From an uncultured Gallionellaceae bacterium (GTDB lineage Bacteria; Pseudomonadota; Gammaproteobacteria; Burkholderiales; Gallionellaceae): a DNA stretch of 64,000 bases. The notes beneath the pieces were generated by a model. The model saw only the letters and a program-made list of their open reading frames with translations, was not told the DNA's origin and did not search any database. The stretch is taken from positions 1 to 64,000 of the forward strand of contig CAINCU010000061.1 of assembly GCA_903847155.1 (NCBI GenBank), written 5' to 3'. The first letter of the stretch is position 1. Every line of letters begins with the position of its first letter. This document shows positions 26,681 to 35,563 of the stretch, in pieces. Position numbers and translations under genes: made by a program.

Positions 26681-26997
26681 TGTTTTCCTTTATGAATGAG
26701 AACTGTCGCTAACGCGCCAACCTGTTTCGTTGCCGACTTCGCCATTTTACTATTACTGTAACTTTTTGAACTGCGAACAATTCACAGGAATTCCCAATCG
26801 CGCTAGCAAGCTTGCGAATCGCCCCTTAAACACTAGCCACCTTTCATCCTGAAATCAGGACTACGAAAGAGATACCCGCCTAAATTGTGTACAATCTTGC
26901 CAGAGATATAATTTCGGCCTTATCTCAAGGCAGTAATGGCTGCCTGAATAATAAAATTCAATCGCAGCTCAGTGAAATAAACAACAAGGAGCAAATG
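26681..26997. other. Divergent intergenic region
   Basis: 317 bp between two divergently transcribed envelope genes. It should hold both promoters. I see A/T-rich patches but no sure -35/-10 pair and no small gene. The frame from 26887 has no ribosome binding site and is better read as leader for the lipoprotein. Confidence 0.5.
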
Positions 26998-27633
26998 ATG
27001 ACCAAATTCACACAGGCAGTGCGTAGTGTATTGATAGCGTCGATAATTACCGTGCTGTCAGGTTGCGGTGATGATGAGAAAGCTCCACCAGCGGCGGCAC
27101 CCGCGCCACCCGCCCCTCTCACCGTCGGCGGCACAGTATCCGGACTTGCCGGTGGTGAAGTGGTACTCCAGGTCAACGGAGGGAACGATCTGACTATCAA
27201 AACCAACGGCAAATTCAAATTTCCCAAGCCATTAAACAAAGGCAGCGCTTACGCCGTCACCGTCAAGACCCCGCCTTCCTTACCTGTCAAACAGACCTGT
27301 ACGGTCAGCAAGGACAGCGGCAGCATCGCTGGCGTAGCGGTCAACAATGTCGGTGTCACCTGTACCACCAATAGCTACGCCATTGGAGGCACCGTCAAAG
27401 GACTATCCGGAAAAGGACTGGTCCTCGAACTCAAGGGCGTTAAGGAAGTCACGATCAGCAAGAACGGCAACTTCAAATTCCCCGACACCCGCCTGCCCGA
27501 TGGCAGCGACTTCCGAGTCGCCATCAAGGCAACACCAGCTGGGCAAAGATGCGAGATTAACTCCATCAGTTCATCCCCTGACAGCGACACCATCAATATC
27601 GTCGCCGTCACCTGCAAAAAAGGCCGCCGCTAA
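26998..27633 (+). CDS. Lipoprotein with two tandem beta-rich repeats
   Basis: A 211-residue lipoprotein. The signal peptide ends in a lipobox, VLSGC, with the lipid-modified Cys at about residue 22; a Pro/Ala linker (APPAAAPAPPAPL) follows. The rest is two copies of an ~85-residue unit: GGTVSGLAGGEVVLQV...NGKFKFP...VTC and GGTVKGLSGKGLVLEL...NGNFKFP...VTC. Each has two Cys in equivalent places and probably forms a disulfide-linked beta domain. Similar modules recur in large surface proteins of environmental proteobacteria. The function is unknown. The second of two adjacent ATGs (26998) was chosen for its better spacing to AAGGAG. Confidence 0.82.
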   Translation: MTKFTQAVRSVLIASIITVLSGCGDDEKAPPAAAPAPPAPLTVGGTVSGLAGGEVVLQVNGGNDLTIKTNGKFKFPKPLNKGSAYAVTVKTPPSLPVKQTCTVSKDSGSIAGVAVNNVGVTCTTNSYAIGGTVKGLSGKGLVLELKGVKEVTISKNGNFKFPDTRLPDGSDFRVAIKATPAGQRCEINSISSSPDSDTINIVAVTCKKGRR

Positions 27634-27717
27634 TAACCGCCATCCCGATAAAACTCTGATCATTCCCCGCACAGGACTTGATCAGAGGCCTGTTTCAAAA
27701 ATCTGCGCTACAAAATC

Positions 27718-27742
27718 TTCTTCGAAAACTATTTCGATTTCC
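27718..27742 (+). repeat. Directional repeat family 2, decayed copy
   Basis: TTCGAAAACTATTTCGATTTC, followed by CCTTTAG: the first half of the GAAAACTATTGCGATGCTGA-CCCC family seen below, without the GCTGACCCC tail. Confidence 0.4.
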
Positions 27743-27864
27743 CTTTAGTTCTGAGTTATGTGACCTGCCGCACAGTGCCGCCGCAGTCATAAGTGCATGA
27801 TGTGAAATCATGGCGGATATTTGATCGCCATGAATACACGACTTTTAATCAATGGAGAATTATT

Positions 27865-28068
27865 ATGCCATCTACCGCACACGCAGCAAAAAACCCTCAG
27901 AAGCCATCTTCCACAGAACACAAGACCGCCGTCAATCACGATCAGATCGCAGTAGCCGCCTATCTTCACGCCGAACTTCGCGGCTTTATGGGCGGTGATC
28001 CGGTAGCTGACTGGCTTGCTGCTGAGGCTGATATCAAGGCAGCGCAGAAAAAAGGCAAAGCTCATTAG
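27865..28068 (+). CDS. DUF2934 family small protein
   Basis: A 67-residue protein. The second half, DQIAVAAYLHAELRGFMG then GDPVADWLAAEADIKA, is the DUF2934 motif, a short helix-turn segment found in proteobacteria with no assigned function. The N-terminus is a Lys/Ala/Pro-rich tail. GGAG eight bases before the ATG at 27865 supports this start over 27793. It precedes the AI-2E-family exporter by 59 bp. Confidence 0.75.
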   Translation: MPSTAHAAKNPQKPSSTEHKTAVNHDQIAVAAYLHAELRGFMGGDPVADWLAAEADIKAAQKKGKAH

Positions 28069-28127
28069 TTTCTTTATCGCTGCACAGCAGCGCGCACTGT
28101 TTAACCCTCACCCAATTCAAAACATCG

Positions 28128-29222
28128 ATGAACAAACTTGATGCCAAAGAAAATGCTGCGCCAGTCGAAAATGACTGGGGATCACGCAGCCACGTGCATA
28201 CGCTGTTGCTGATGGCGGTGACCGTTGCTGGAATATATTTCTGCTTCCAGTTGGCAGCGCCATTCATTCCAGCTTTCACTTGGGCCTTGGTACTAACCGT
28301 TTTGTTTGCCCCACTCAACCGGCGGCTTGAGAAAAAAATAAAACGCCCAAATCTGACTGCCGCGATCTGCGTTCTGTCGGCCGCGCTGATCGTGGTTGTG
28401 CCATCAGCATTTGTGGCGCAGCGAATATTGGGCGAAGCCGCCAACGGTGCGGAAACCATCAAGACGATGATCCAATCTGGAGAATGGCAGCGTATCCTGG
28501 ACGATCACCCGCGCTTGGCGCCTGCCGGAAATTGGATTGAGCAGCAAATCGATCTGCCGGGAATATTCAATAACGCGGCCACATGGCTGACTAGTACCGC
28601 AGCTTCATTTGTTCACGGCTCGGTGTTGCAATTGATCGGCGTTGTGTTGGTCTTCTATATGCTTTTCTACTTTCTGCGCGACCGCAACGCAATGCTCGAA
28701 TCAGTTCGCTCCCTATCGCCACTATCGGCGGCAGACATGAAGCGGATGTTTGACGCCATCAGTGATACAGTTCGTGCGACTGTTTACGGTACGTTTGCCG
28801 TCTCCATTATTCAGGGCACGCTGGGAGGGCTGATGTTCTGGTGGTTGGGATTGCCGTCACCCGTTCTGTGGGGAGTAGTCATGGCGCTGCTGGCCGTGGT
28901 GCCGGTACTGGGTGCTTTTATCATCTGGATACCTGCCGCCATATATTTATTGCTGGATGGCAGCGAAGGAAAAGCCCTGCTGCTCACTATTTGGGGTGCG
29001 GTCGTGGTTGGCGGAATCGATAATCTGTTGTATCCGATGCTGGTTGGAAGCCGCTTGAAAATGCACACCATCATCGCATTTGTTTCCATCGTTGGCGGAC
29101 TGATCGTTTTCGGACCGTCCGGCCTGATCTTGGGACCCGTGATGTTCACCGTTACCCGAATACTTCTGGAAATCTGGAGCAGCCAGAACAAGTCTGAACC
29201 AGCAGAAGACAAAACAAAGTAA
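28128..29222 (+). CDS. AI-2E family transporter (PerM/YhhT-type), copy 1
   Basis: A 364-residue membrane protein with about eight helices in the usual 2+1+5 arrangement of the family: an N-terminal pair, a soluble segment (about 105-165: TIKTMIQSGEWQRILDDHPR), then GVVLVFYMLFYFLRD and the C-terminal helices including FIIWIPAAIYLLL and GGLIVFGPSGLILGPVMF. Members export varied small molecules or ions; only some export autoinducer 2. The substrate cannot be predicted here. It faces a second member of the family with only 18 bp between the stops. Confidence 0.88.
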   Translation: MNKLDAKENAAPVENDWGSRSHVHTLLLMAVTVAGIYFCFQLAAPFIPAFTWALVLTVLFAPLNRRLEKKIKRPNLTAAICVLSAALIVVVPSAFVAQRILGEAANGAETIKTMIQSGEWQRILDDHPRLAPAGNWIEQQIDLPGIFNNAATWLTSTAASFVHGSVLQLIGVVLVFYMLFYFLRDRNAMLESVRSLSPLSAADMKRMFDAISDTVRATVYGTFAVSIIQGTLGGLMFWWLGLPSPVLWGVVMALLAVVPVLGAFIIWIPAAIYLLLDGSEGKALLLTIWGAVVVGGIDNLLYPMLVGSRLKMHTIIAFVSIVGGLIVFGPSGLILGPVMFTVTRILLEIWSSQNKSEPAEDKTK

Positions 29223-29240
29223 ATCCGCGTTTCCTAGCAC

Positions 29241-30476
29241 TCATTCCAGATCATTCCGGTCACCCACCATTTCGACAGCAATGGCCGCCGCCTCTTCTGC
29301 CGGCATGCCTTCGGTTCTGCGTGTGTATTCAAGCTCGCCGTGCTCGTCATTCTTTCTCACCACCACGTCCTCGGCCTGCTCCGTCTCGCCAGGCAACTCG
29401 ACGCGCAGCTCGTCGATGAGCATCAGGATCGCGGCTGCGACCGGCAACGCAAGTAGCGCACCAATGATGCCGAATAGCGTGACGCCCGTGATTAGGGAAA
29501 AGAGTACGATAGACGATGGCAAGCGTAGCGCGTGTCCGTAAACAATGGGAACCAGCACGCGACTTTCAAGTTCCTCGTAGGCGAGCATCAGCAAGAAGAC
29601 AACCATCGTGATGACTGCCCCGAACGGAAGCGCGGCCGCAACGGCTGGTCCCATGGTGAGGAAAATGCCGATATATGGCAGCACGTCGGCCAGGCCGCCG
29701 AACACCGCGAACACCAGAGCATTCGGGATACCGCACGCGGTGAGCAGGACGAACATGAACACAGCCATCATGGCGCAGGTAATCACCTGACCGCGAATAT
29801 AGCCGCCGACGATGATTTGCAACTGAAGCATGATGCGCGACAGCCGGATATGGTGCGAGCGCGGCACCACTGCAAATAGCGCTCCGCGCAGCCGGTCACG
29901 ATCCAGCATCATGTACAACGAGAGAAAGATCGCGCCCACCCCGTAAGCCACACTCTCCACCACGATCGTGAAAAAGTTCACCACGGACGCAGAAGAGGAC
30001 TTGATCAGCACATCATATTTTACGTTGCGCATCGTGTCTGCGAGGCCAGCCGTAAATGGAGACTCGGAAAGCCACACTGCCAGCCGCTCGCGTAACGCGG
30101 GTTCCATATTGGCAAGACTTCTCACCTGATTCACCAACTCAGGAATGGTCAGCGCAAAAATCAGTACGGCTGCAACAAACAGCACACTGAAGACGATGGC
30201 GATACCCGCATCTCTGCGCACTCGGCGCCGTTCCAGCCAATCCACCGCCGGTTCGAGTGTACCGACGATTATCAGCGCCATCGCCAGCACCAGAATGACC
30301 GGCAACAGATGCAGCAAAAGCCACAAACAGACGACGACCAGCACCAGGGAAATAATTGTCTTTGGCGCGATCTCAATGCGGATCAAGCGTGTTCGCCGCG
30401 CCTGCACTCCCTGCGCAGGCCCGATGCGCCTGTCCGGCGTAGTTGTTGCAGAGGCTTTGTTATCCGGCACGCTCAT
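29241..30476 (-). CDS. AI-2E family transporter, copy 2
   Basis: A 411-residue member of the same family but clearly different in sequence from the gene at 28128. It has an N-terminal cytoplasmic tail rich in Arg, the paired helices ISLVLVVVCLWLLLHLLPV, a soluble segment with NQVRSLANMEPALRERLAVW, and the C-terminal block ALPFGAVITMVVFLLMLAYEE and GVTLFGIIGALLALPVAAA. A charged tail of about 50 residues (GETEQAEDVVVRKNDEHGE) extends past the last helix. Promoter lies in the 220 bp before it. Confidence 0.88.
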   Translation of the reverse strand: MSVPDNKASATTTPDRRIGPAQGVQARRTRLIRIEIAPKTIISLVLVVVCLWLLLHLLPVILVLAMALIIVGTLEPAVDWLERRRVRRDAGIAIVFSVLFVAAVLIFALTIPELVNQVRSLANMEPALRERLAVWLSESPFTAGLADTMRNVKYDVLIKSSSASVVNFFTIVVESVAYGVGAIFLSLYMMLDRDRLRGALFAVVPRSHHIRLSRIMLQLQIIVGGYIRGQVITCAMMAVFMFVLLTACGIPNALVFAVFGGLADVLPYIGIFLTMGPAVAAALPFGAVITMVVFLLMLAYEELESRVLVPIVYGHALRLPSSIVLFSLITGVTLFGIIGALLALPVAAAILMLIDELRVELPGETEQAEDVVVRKNDEHGELEYTRRTEGMPAEEAAAIAVEMVGDRNDLE

Positions 30477-30587
30477 TCAGACCTCTTCGGTTAGATTTGT
30501 TTAGGAATCACCGAGCAGAATGCACGAAAGCAGATGCTGTTATCTGTGCGCAACAGCACACACGTTCAATGGGCAACCAAAGAAAAT

Positions 30588-30604
30588 CGCCCTCGCGGGC
30601 GACT
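30588..30604. repeat. Short hairpin TCGCCC(N)GGGCGA
   Basis: TCGCCCTCGCGGGCGAC, after a GAAAA lead-in, forms a 7-bp stem. Same family as 26091 and 36998. Confidence 0.5.
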
Positions 30605-30697
30605 ATCAACCGCCAAACCTGCTGACGGAAAAGGTATATTTTTCAGGATTGATGGGGTTGCCCCCATCGATTTTTGTTTAAAGCAACACCAGCCTGA

Positions 30698-31084
30698 TTA
30701 CTCCAACTCGCCCTGCCAAAGCATGTTGTAGCCAAATTCTTTACTATCCGTGCACAGTTTGCCCAAGGCCGAGAACTTTGCCTTGAACACCGAGTCGGCA
30801 TGTGACTTCTCATGTTCCTCAAAAGACTTCCAATAGGTGACGATCGCAATATGTTTTTCCGCTGACTTGTTAGCACTCAACGAACCCTCATTCGACACGA
30901 AACCGGAAAATTCAAACACCTGACCTGCGATGAACCCGCCTTTTTCTCCGCCGTAGGTATCCTTTACCACGTTGCACATCTCGGCCAGCACCAATTCAAC
31001 ATCATCAAACTCCACATCGGGCTTGACGACAACTGTATTGAAAAGCATCTTTGCCCCGAAGGGAATGGTAATAGGTGAAAACAT
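30698..31084 (-). CDS. Possible antibiotic-biosynthesis-monooxygenase (ABM)-fold protein
   Basis: A 128-residue protein. Motifs such as FNTVVVKPDVEFDDVELVLAEM, GQVFEFSGFVSNEG and HIAIVTYWKSFEEHEKSHADSVFKAKF resemble the dimeric alpha/beta-barrel fold, where a W/F-E-H segment after a beta strand is typical of ABM and Dabb proteins. This is a fold-level guess. The start ATG at 31084 has GGAGG five bases ahead, which excludes the earlier ATG at 31096. It is isolated, between repeats. Confidence 0.55.
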   Translation of the reverse strand: MFSPITIPFGAKMLFNTVVVKPDVEFDDVELVLAEMCNVVKDTYGGEKGGFIAGQVFEFSGFVSNEGSLSANKSAEKHIAIVTYWKSFEEHEKSHADSVFKAKFSALGKLCTDSKEFGYNMLWQGELE

Positions 31085-31434
31085 AAAATCCTCCATATTG
31101 AGTTGAACTAGGTAACACCAATTTGTAATTACAGTCAGCTGAAATCAAATCAAAATACAACGGTAGATGCACTGAATCGAGGCATCCTGTTTATTAAGAT
31201 GGGGCAACTTCGGGATATTTCAACTACGGCGCACTCAATATTTCAAACACGGTGCTTGGCCAGGGGTTCGATTTCCGTACCCGTATTTTCTTTCCGAAAT
31301 CGTCGGAAAATATTTCGATACAGGACGAACGTATTTCTTTATGTATACTGATCAACAACTCCCGCAATTGCATAAATCGAATTTTTATCCGATTATCCAA
31401 GCCGCATAACAATTGCCAGTGAGACTATTGCCCA
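31085..31434. other. Gene-poor stretch
   Basis: 350 bp. An open frame at 31224-31412 (minus) encodes MQLRELLISIHKEIRSSCIE and more, but has no clear ribosome binding site or family. A GATGGGGCAACTTCGG fragment near 31198 looks like debris of the second repeat family. Otherwise nothing recognisable. Confidence 0.5.
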
Positions 31435-32115
31435 ATGTGCTTTTCCGCTTCTGTCAGCTATAGCGCCACTGCCGTGCTGGTGACTTCAGGTCTGTATGCA
31501 GTCCAGCAGGCCAAACGACTACCTGTTCCATATTGGATGTGGGCTGCGATACCTGTCCTCTTTGGTATCCAGCAGGCATTCGAAGGACGGGTATGGCAGA
31601 TGCTCGATGCTGGGAATGCCAGTGCAGCGGTTCCATATGCACTGGGGTTTCACTTCTTCTCGCATTTTCTATGGCTGTGGTGGCTGCCGCTCAGCAGCTA
31701 CTTTGTCGAGCCGGGAAAGATTCGCAAGAGGGTCATTGGCGCCTGTGCAATTCTCGGCGCTTTCATAGGAACGCTGGTCTATTCCGTCATGCTCTTCCAC
31801 CCCGAATGGATGACGGTCGCGGTGAGAGAACACTCCATCGCCTACAGCTTTTCCGTCCCCGACCGCAGCTCCATCCACCTGCCGATCACACCAGCCGCGC
31901 TCTATGCCTTCATTACCCTTGTGCCGCTGTTCTTCTCCAGTCACAGGCAGATCAGAATCTTCGGGGGGTTAACTGCCTTGTCATCGGTGCTGGCATCGGC
32001 GGCCTATGGTTATGCCTACATCTCGGTCTGGTGCTTCTTCGCTGCCGTGCTCTCGCTCTATCTTGTCCACATGATTCGCCATCTGGTTGCAGAGGCAAAA
32101 TCAATCAGAGGCTGA
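31435..32115 (+). CDS. DUF6629-type integral membrane protein
   Basis: A 226-residue protein with about seven transmembrane helices. It opens MCFSASVSYSATAVLVTSG, the hallmark start of this family of uncharacterised bacterial membrane proteins, with a Cys at position 2. Conserved IPVLFGIQQAFEGRVW and HFFSHFLWLWWLPLS (His residues next to helices) are visible. No function is known; the distribution of His and Trp may hint at a cofactor. It is a single gene. Confidence 0.72.
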   Translation: MCFSASVSYSATAVLVTSGLYAVQQAKRLPVPYWMWAAIPVLFGIQQAFEGRVWQMLDAGNASAAVPYALGFHFFSHFLWLWWLPLSSYFVEPGKIRKRVIGACAILGAFIGTLVYSVMLFHPEWMTVAVREHSIAYSFSVPDRSSIHLPITPAALYAFITLVPLFFSSHRQIRIFGGLTALSSVLASAAYGYAYISVWCFFAAVLSLYLVHMIRHLVAEAKSIRG

Positions 32116-32170
32116 GCTTGTGCCTTGTGATAAAAATATTATGGGTTCTTGATTATTGCTGAAGTCGTTG

Positions 32171-32205
32171 TGAAAACAACTGCGATGCCGACCCCATTCA
32201 CTTTG
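32171..32205 (+). repeat. Directional repeat family 2 copy
   Basis: TGAAAACAACTGCGATGCC then GACCCCATTCACTTTG. It matches the consensus GAAAACTATTGCGATGCTGA, CCCCATTAGC with a few changes. Confidence 0.6.
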
Positions 32206-32206
32206 C

Positions 32207-33577
32207 CTATTTGTTTACAGCAACAATCTGCTGTGACCACGCTAACGCTTCGATCATCATGCCTGCCACCTCAGACGCATCCACACTGCATTGGGCCGCA
32301 GCAGCCGCTATTTCTTCATTTCCCGATTCGACGGCGATCGCCAGCGTCAGTGCATCGTGCATCGCACTTGCCTCACCCCTGAGTGCGGCAGACACGGAGT
32401 CCGGCAGCGCGACCTGTTTCAGCACCTCCTCGAGCGGCAGCGCCAGCATGATATTCATCAATGAAAAAAGGCCGGTCAGGAAAAGTTGGTCGGCATTGGC
32501 CGGGGCCCGCGCTTTTCCACTCAGCATCTCCATGAAGCGCGCACGTGTCAGCGCGTGTTCGGTCAGGATATTCTCGTGATAACTGGGTTTTTTGCTATCG
32601 AACAACAGCAGCGACAGCCAGCGGTAAAAACGGTCTCTGCCAAGAAGCATAAATGCCTGCTGTATCTCTTTGATCCTTTGCTGCAGACCGATCCCGGGTG
32701 AATTGATATAGCGCAACAGCTTAAAGGTCAGGATAGGGTCGGTGCGCAAACAATCTGCAATGGCATCGAATTCGGCCCCGGATTGAACCATTTCGAGTGC
32801 CTGAAACACCTGCATGCGATTAACATCGCTCTTCGCCGGATGCCAGTTTCCGCGACTGGAAATGAACGGTCCCATGAAGTAATCGAAGTGACGTTCGAAA
32901 CAATATTTGAAGTCATCCGCAGTCTGCAATCTGCTGGCAATCAGTTTCTGGTCATTATTATCGACACGAAAATCGGAGATCATCTTTTGCAGCTGGATGC
33001 CATCAAGTGCGGCAGGATCAATCTTGATGAAGTCGGCGTTACGTAGGAATTCGGCATATTCAGGGCGCGGCTGATTGATCGACCAGCCGTGTCTAAAGCC
33101 AAGCGCTTTGATATGTGCCAGGTTGGCGCGCATCTCATCAAGGTCGATCTCGTCAATGGGCCGCGGGGTAATCATGATCACCGTGTTTGGATTAGCAAGG
33201 GTTTCGAGCAGCGGGCTTTTCAGCGACTCCACCGACAGACAGAGAAATATATTGCGTTCCCCCAGCAATGACGACACACCGAGTGGCTCAAGATTGCTCA
33301 GCATGGCATCGTCATACACACGCCGTATCAGCGAGCTTTGTTCCATCATGCGGGACTGCACCGCCTGACCTAATGTGAACTCGTAACTCGCGATACGCTC
33401 GTAGCGATCAAGGATCGCCTCACGACAAATGAAGGATGTCTTTTCATGTGCGTTCTCCTTTGACACCACTTTGCTGGAGGGTCTCAGTGGCGCCACTTCG
33501 TTCAATTGCTGAAAGGTATCCTGAGGTGAAGGTTCTTCCAGAGAGTATTTAAACAGACGGCGTAACAACTCAAACAT
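32207..33577 (-). CDS. EAL-like/HDOD domain signalling protein
   Basis: A 456-residue soluble protein. The N-terminal part (about 45-240) has the EAL fold but a degenerate motif: YEFTL stands where EAL should be and the metal-binding residues are mostly lost, so phosphodiesterase activity is unlikely. The C-terminal HDOD domain (about 245-440) contains VFQALEMVQSGAEFDAIADCL and RTDPILTFKLLRYINSPGIG. The pairing is that of the YuxH/CdgJ-type regulators, which affect motility through protein contacts. AGGAG nine bases ahead supports the start at 33577. It is a single gene in the accessory region. Confidence 0.88.
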   Translation of the reverse strand: MFELLRRLFKYSLEEPSPQDTFQQLNEVAPLRPSSKVVSKENAHEKTSFICREAILDRYERIASYEFTLGQAVQSRMMEQSSLIRRVYDDAMLSNLEPLGVSSLLGERNIFLCLSVESLKSPLLETLANPNTVIMITPRPIDEIDLDEMRANLAHIKALGFRHGWSINQPRPEYAEFLRNADFIKIDPAALDGIQLQKMISDFRVDNNDQKLIASRLQTADDFKYCFERHFDYFMGPFISSRGNWHPAKSDVNRMQVFQALEMVQSGAEFDAIADCLRTDPILTFKLLRYINSPGIGLQQRIKEIQQAFMLLGRDRFYRWLSLLLFDSKKPSYHENILTEHALTRARFMEMLSGKARAPANADQLFLTGLFSLMNIMLALPLEEVLKQVALPDSVSAALRGEASAMHDALTLAIAVESGNEEIAAAAAQCSVDASEVAGMMIEALAWSQQIVAVNK

Positions 33578-33697
33578 CTGGAATTCTCCTGTACGAGTTA
33601 AATGTCACATCATTGAATATCGGCAATTATATCGAATTCGAGCATCCTGAAATAATTAAAGGGGCAGCTCCGGTTTTGTTTTCAACTACCACTTCTT

Positions 33698-33720
33698 TCG
33701 AAAACTATTGCGAAGCTTCC
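33698..33720 (+). repeat. Directional repeat family 2, partial copy
   Basis: TCGAAAACTATTGCGAAGCTT at about 33698-33718, lacking the GACCCC tail. It lies just beyond the 3' end of the DUF985 gene, which is transcribed on the opposite strand. Confidence 0.5.
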
Positions 33721-33786
33721 TTGATTCGCTCTGAAAAAAATCTCGTGAAAAACCATTTCGAGCATGCCCACGTTAGCTCGCGAGAT

Positions 33787-34290
33787 TCACAAACAGGCGG
33801 CAAACGCCTCACCCTGTTGCGCGATGATACAGCGCATCTCCGCATTGTCCTTCGCCATACGGAAATCGCTGAAATCGAAACCCGGCCCGACATAGCATCC
33901 CAGCAAGGCGTATTCCCCCAAGGGATGCGCGGCCTGCCACACGCCCGCCCGAACGACGTGGATGGGCGCTGCACCGCTGGCGGAAAAACGGCCAAGCGCT
34001 ATCGTGCTGGCTTGGGATTTGGTCGCATCGAAACACAACAGCTCCAGAGCGTCGCCTTCCAGATGGCTCCATATCTCGTCGGAAAGCACCTGATGCCAGC
34101 CGCTATGCTGCCCCGCCACCAACAGAAAATAGATCGCCGTCAGTGCGCTGCGCTCGGCGCGGTGATCTCCCGGCTGCACCCGGCTTTCGGAGCGGAATAT
34201 CTCCCGATAGTAGCCGCCCTCGGGATGCGGATGCAGGTCAAGCTCGGCGATCAGGGACTGGGCTCTGGGATTCATGGATGTCTCCGGCAT
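33787..34290 (-). CDS. DUF985 cupin-fold protein
   Basis: A 167-residue protein of the DUF985 family. The opening AELDLHPHPEGGYYREIFRS, the ALTAIYFLLVAGQHSGWHQV strand and GCYVGPGFDFSDF are typical of this cupin family. Its His residues (H-P-H-P, H-S-G-W-H) may bind a metal, possibly with a sugar-epimerase-like activity; none has been established. Start could also be 34275 (MNPRAQSL). Confidence 0.82.
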   Translation of the reverse strand: MPETSMNPRAQSLIAELDLHPHPEGGYYREIFRSESRVQPGDHRAERSALTAIYFLLVAGQHSGWHQVLSDEIWSHLEGDALELLCFDATKSQASTIALGRFSASGAAPIHVVRAGVWQAAHPLGEYALLGCYVGPGFDFSDFRMAKDNAEMRCIIAQQGEAFAACL

Positions 34291-34392
34291 GTGAGGTTCG
34301 CATTAGCTGAGATGAATAACAGGGGAAAATGGTTTGAAAATAATTTTCGAATACGGCCCCGTTAATCTTCGGGTGACTCCTTTAATTCTTGT

Positions 34393-34432
34393 TCGAAAAC
34401 AATTTCGATGCTGACCCCATTAGCTGAATTAT
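34393..34432 (+). repeat. Directional repeat family 2, best-preserved copy
   Basis: TCGAAAACAATTTCGATGCT, then GACCCCATTAGCTGAATTAT. A second, more decayed fragment (GAAAATAATTTTCGAATACG, GCCCCGTTAATC) lies just before it, at about 34337-34371. Confidence 0.65.
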
Positions 34433-34513
34433 CGTACAGTTGCCCGCTATTCCGAGCCTTGCCCCTTTTGCTCGCAAGTCACCAAAAAAACCGCAGCACC
34501 CTTCAGGAAGCAA

Positions 34514-35563
34514 TCAGCGTTTCTCCTTCAACACCGTTTTCACCATCTTGCCGAATGCCTTGTCCTTTTTCCGTTTATCCAGATATGACATCTCGTTGAA
34601 ATCGGACTCCGCCTTGAGCTTCAGGTAACTCTGGAAATGCTCCGGGTTCAGCTCGCCGCTTTCAATCGCCTTGCGGATCGCGCAGCCCGGCTCGTTGCTG
34701 TGGCTGCAATCGGCGAAACGGCAACTGGCGGCAAGCGCCTTGATCTCGGCAAAACTGTCGTCTATGCCTTCGCCAACACTCAGGATACCCAGTTCGCGCA
34801 TCCCCGGCATATCGATCAACAGCCCGCCATTGTCGAGCGCAACAAGGTGGCGACGCGTCGTGGTGTGCCTGCCCTCACCCGTACAGCTGACTGCCCCGAT
34901 CTCCAGCGCGTCACGGCCTAACAGATGATTGATCAGCGTCGTCTTGCCGACACCAGAAGACCCGAGCAGGCAATAAGTCTTGCCCGTCACCACCAGTGCC
35001 TTCACCTCATTCACGCCCTCGCCCGTCATGCTGCTGAGCGTGATGATTCTGGCAGTGATACCTGCCGCGCGGATATTGGCGAGCATGCGCTCCAGTTCCG
35101 CCGCACTCACCAGATCCGTCTTGGTCAGCAGCAGCACCGGTGCAATATGCCCCTCGTTCACCATCACCAGATAGCGCTCCAGCCTGCGCACATTGAAATC
35201 GAAATGGCACGACTGCACGATGAATGCCACGTCGATGTTCGCCGCGATCATCTGGAAGTCGATATTTTTGCCGGGTGATTTGCGCCGCAGGAAAGACCTT
35301 CTGGGCACGACATCGTGGATGCTCGCAAACGTATCCGCATCGTGATACTGCGCACACACCCAATCGCCCACACAAGGCATATCCACCGCAGAGGTCGCAG
35401 TGTGAAGGAACTTGCCCGTCAGCTCGGCAGGCACTTCGCCACGTTCATCGCGCACGACATAGCGCCCGCGATCGACAGCAGTCACCCGTGCCAAGCGCTG
35501 GCCTGATGCACACGTTGCCTGCGCCTCAAGCCAGCGATCCAAACCAAGTTCGATCAACTCCAC
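34514..35563 (-). CDS. rsgA: Ribosome small-subunit-dependent GTPase A
   Basis: A 349-residue assembly GTPase that acts late in 30S maturation. An OB-fold (about 20-95) is followed by the circularly permuted GTPase: G4 TKTD comes first, then G1 GSSGVGKTTL, and G3 DMPG. The C-terminal zinc knuckle has Cys, Cys, His and Cys in CRFADCSHSNEPGC. The last 30 residues are very basic (LDKRKKDKAFGKMVKTVLKEKR). It overlaps the upstream membrane-methyltransferase-like gene by 10 bp, so the two are co-transcribed. Confidence 0.96.
   Translation of the reverse strand: MELIELGLDRWLEAQATCASGQRLARVTAVDRGRYVVRDERGEVPAELTGKFLHTATSAVDMPCVGDWVCAQYHDADTFASIHDVVPRRSFLRRKSPGKNIDFQMIAANIDVAFIVQSCHFDFNVRRLERYLVMVNEGHIAPVLLLTKTDLVSAAELERMLANIRAAGITARIITLSSMTGEGVNEVKALVVTGKTYCLLGSSGVGKTTLINHLLGRDALEIGAVSCTGEGRHTTTRRHLVALDNGGLLIDMPGMRELGILSVGEGIDDSFAEIKALAASCRFADCSHSNEPGCAIRKAIESGELNPEHFQSYLKLKAESDFNEMSYLDKRKKDKAFGKMVKTVLKEKR

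Noticed and set aside
31224-31412. 62-codon minus-strand frame
   Set aside because: No ribosome binding site or family resemblance; the region looks like decayed repeats.
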